Part shown: one piece after another, positions 10,812-12,266 of the stretch
Layout of the letters: every line of letters starts with the position of its first letter
Position numbering within the stretch: position 1 is the stretch's first letter
Source: JAAYBY01 sp964465385
GTDB taxonomy: Bacteria; Bacillota; Clostridia; Saccharofermentanales; UBA5734
Reading direction: 5' to 3'
Assembly: GCA_964465385.1 (NCBI GenBank)
Contig: CAYXIM010000058.1
Coordinates: 1 to 12,266, forward strand
Length of the DNA stretch: 12,266 nucleotides
Notes under the pieces: model-generated
Databases searched by the model: none
What the model was told of the DNA's origin: nothing
Seen by the model: the letters and a program-made list of their open reading frames with translations, nothing else
Position numbers and translations under genes: made by a program

Positions 10812-12266
10812 ATGATTAAAGAAAAAAACACCATCACACAAATGCGCTACAGCGGGGTGTTGCTGCCTGTCTTTTCCCTGCCCGGAGCCTATGGGATTGG
10901 CGATATGGGTCCAGGGGCAGACCGATTCATTTCTTTTCTCGCTGAATGTGGCTTTGGCAGCTGGCAGGTTCTCCCGCTGACGCCGATCGGACCGGGTTAT
11001 TCGCCCTATCAAAGCACCTCCACAACCGCCGGCAATGTGTGGTTGATCAGCCCCGACGTCCTTAAGGAACAGGGGTTGTTAACCAGGTCGGACTGTCAGC
11101 AGGCCCAGTTGCCACAAGCAACTGATCACGTGGCTTACGAAGCAGTCAAAATCCATAAAGAGCGTCTGTTTCGAAAGGCTTATCAAGCGATCGATACCGG
11201 CTACCGGCGCCAGCTGGATGCCTTCATCGAGCAGGAAGCAGATTGGCTGACTGATTATGCGGCCTTTTGTGTGATCCGTGGCCAACTGAGCGGCCTGCCC
11301 TGGTGGCGATGGCCAGATGCGGCTTTGCGTCAGGCGCAGCCTGTTGCCATCAGGCGTTTTGTGGCAGACAGGGCTGATGAAGTGGATTATGTGTGTTTCC
11401 TTATGCATGCCTTTTTTCACCAGTGGCAACAGCTTAAAGACAGAGCCAATCGGCAGGGCATTGAATTGATCGGCGATTTACCCATTTATGTGGCGGCCGA
11501 CAGCGTGGATGTCTGGCGAGCCAGGGCATATTTTGAAGTGACAGCTGAAGGCCGTTTTAACCAGGTGGCCGGCGTTCCCCCAGATTATTTTTCGCCCGAC
11601 GGCCAGTTGTGGGGCAACCCTCTTTACAATTGGAAAGCCCATCGCAAAGACCGGTTCTCCTGGTGGGTGTCACGCATACGAAAAAATTTGACCCTTTATG
11701 ACACGGTCCGCATCGACCATTTCCGTGGCTTTGAACACTATTGGGCTGTGCCAGCAGGCGCACCGACGGCCCGTGAAGGCCGCTGGCTGCAAGGGCCCGG
11801 GCGAGCTCTTTTTGACGCGCTCTTTGAGGCCTGTCCTGATGCCCGGATCATTGCTGAAGACCTGGGAGATATCGATGACGAGGTCCGGGCCCTGCTGCAC
11901 CAGACCGGGATCCCGGGTATGAAGGTCATGCAATTTTCGTTTAACCCGCAAGGATCAGAGAAGGACCGGCCACACCGCTATCCCCCGCACTGTGTTGCCT
12001 ATACCGGTACCCACGACAACACGACCTTGACGGCCTGGCTTCAAGCTCTGAACGGGGAACACAGGCGGCTGGTTGAGGATTATTGTGGGGGATTGGATCG
12101 AAAAAATATTTTGCGCTGTCTGTGGCAAACAGCGGCTCAGCGGGTAATCATCCCGGTTCAGGATTGCCTGGATCTGGGAGAAGAAGCCCGGATCAACACG
12201 CCGGGAACCACAACAAACAACTGGCTTTTCCGCCTGACAGATGAACAACTGTCTGCCATTGACCGG
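10812..12266 (+). CDS. malQ: 4-alpha-glucanotransferase MalQ (C-terminus beyond the window)
   Basis: 485 codons are present and the frame is still open at the window end; the family is about 500 residues, so only the tail is missing. It belongs to glycoside hydrolase family 77 and transfers glucan segments between maltodextrins in the cytoplasm. Diagnostic segments are GVLLPVFSLPGAYGIGD (15-31), SPYQS (64-68), GDLPIYVAADSVDVW (221-235), GVPPDYFSPDGQLWGNPLY (254-272), the nucleophile in RIDHFRGFE (D302), the acid/base in IIAEDLG (E349), YTGTHDN (D402) and NTPGTTTNNW. The ATG at 10812 has GAGGGA five bases upstream; an in-frame ATG at 10842 is the alternative. It is divergent from the kinase-like/hpt-like operon and implies glycogen or maltodextrin use. 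Confidence 0.96.
   Translation, partial: MIKEKNTITQMRYSGVLLPVFSLPGAYGIGDMGPGADRFISFLAECGFGSWQVLPLTPIGPGYSPYQSTSTTAGNVWLISPDVLKEQGLLTRSDCQQAQLPQATDHVAYEAVKIHKERLFRKAYQAIDTGYRRQLDAFIEQEADWLTDYAAFCVIRGQLSGLPWWRWPDAALRQAQPVAIRRFVADRADEVDYVCFLMHAFFHQWQQLKDRANRQGIELIGDLPIYVAADSVDVWRARAYFEVTAEGRFNQVAGVPPDYFSPDGQLWGNPLYNWKAHRKDRFSWWVSRIRKNLTLYDTVRIDHFRGFEHYWAVPAGAPTAREGRWLQGPGRALFDALFEACPDARIIAEDLGDIDDEVRALLHQTGIPGMKVMQFSFNPQGSEKDRPHRYPPHCVAYTGTHDNTTLTAWLQALNGEHRRLVEDYCGGLDRKNILRCLWQTAAQRVIIPVQDCLDLGEEARINTPGTTTNNWLFRLTDEQLSAIDR

Noticed and set aside
10679..10837. N-terminal extension of 53 codons for the kinase-like protein.
   Set aside because: It would contain the perfect extended -10 TGTTATAAT and overlap the malQ start region, and it has no similarity to the kinase family, which begins at the ATG at 10678.

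Overview
The window looks like chromosomal DNA of a low-to-medium GC anaerobic member of the Bacillota (Clostridia-type). The reasons are a cdaA-cdaR-glmM type locus, sigma-A promoters with 17-bp spacers, GAGG-type ribosome binding sites, and gene families typical of that group. No transposon, phage gene, tRNA, rRNA or CRISPR array is visible. The species assignment is inference only.

Layout. (1) The window opens with the 3' end of an unrecognised gene, closed by a strong bidirectional terminator. (2) A YeeE/YedE-type sulfur transporter lies on the minus strand. It is divergent from a PurF-like phosphoribosyltransferase that has lost its glutaminase nucleophile. Their shared 317-bp spacer has a promoter in each direction and an operator-like inverted repeat. 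(3) A plus-strand run follows: a Crp/Fnr-type regulator, a membrane diadenylate cyclase fused in one polypeptide to a CdaR/YbbR domain, and glmM. The fused protein should make c-di-AMP, and GlmM makes glucosamine-1-phosphate and is a known CdaA inhibitor in Firmicutes, so this is a cell-wall and osmotic signalling module. (4) A DEAD-box RNA helicase on the minus strand overlaps the glmM stop codon by 4 nt.

(5) The region from 8249 to 9167 contains no credible protein gene. It holds two tandem, homologous, independently transcribed structured RNAs of about 250 nt. Each has an exact TTGACA-N17-TATACT promoter, starts at a 9-nt sequence that pairs with its own 3' end, and ends in an intrinsic terminator. 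Compensatory base changes between the copies support several helices and one long-range pairing. I could not assign the family from memory. The raiA-motif RNA class is the candidate I would test first, but a new class is possible. This is the most interesting part of the window.

(6) On the minus strand, a cytidylate-kinase-like protein carrying a C-terminal nuclease-fold-like domain is followed 11 bp later by an hpt-like phosphoribosyltransferase. That protein has an arginine where the catalytic aspartate is expected. (7) A plus-strand malQ (4-alpha-glucanotransferase) is cut by the window end. The spacer it shares with the kinase-like gene carries a palindromic direct repeat over the likely malQ promoter.
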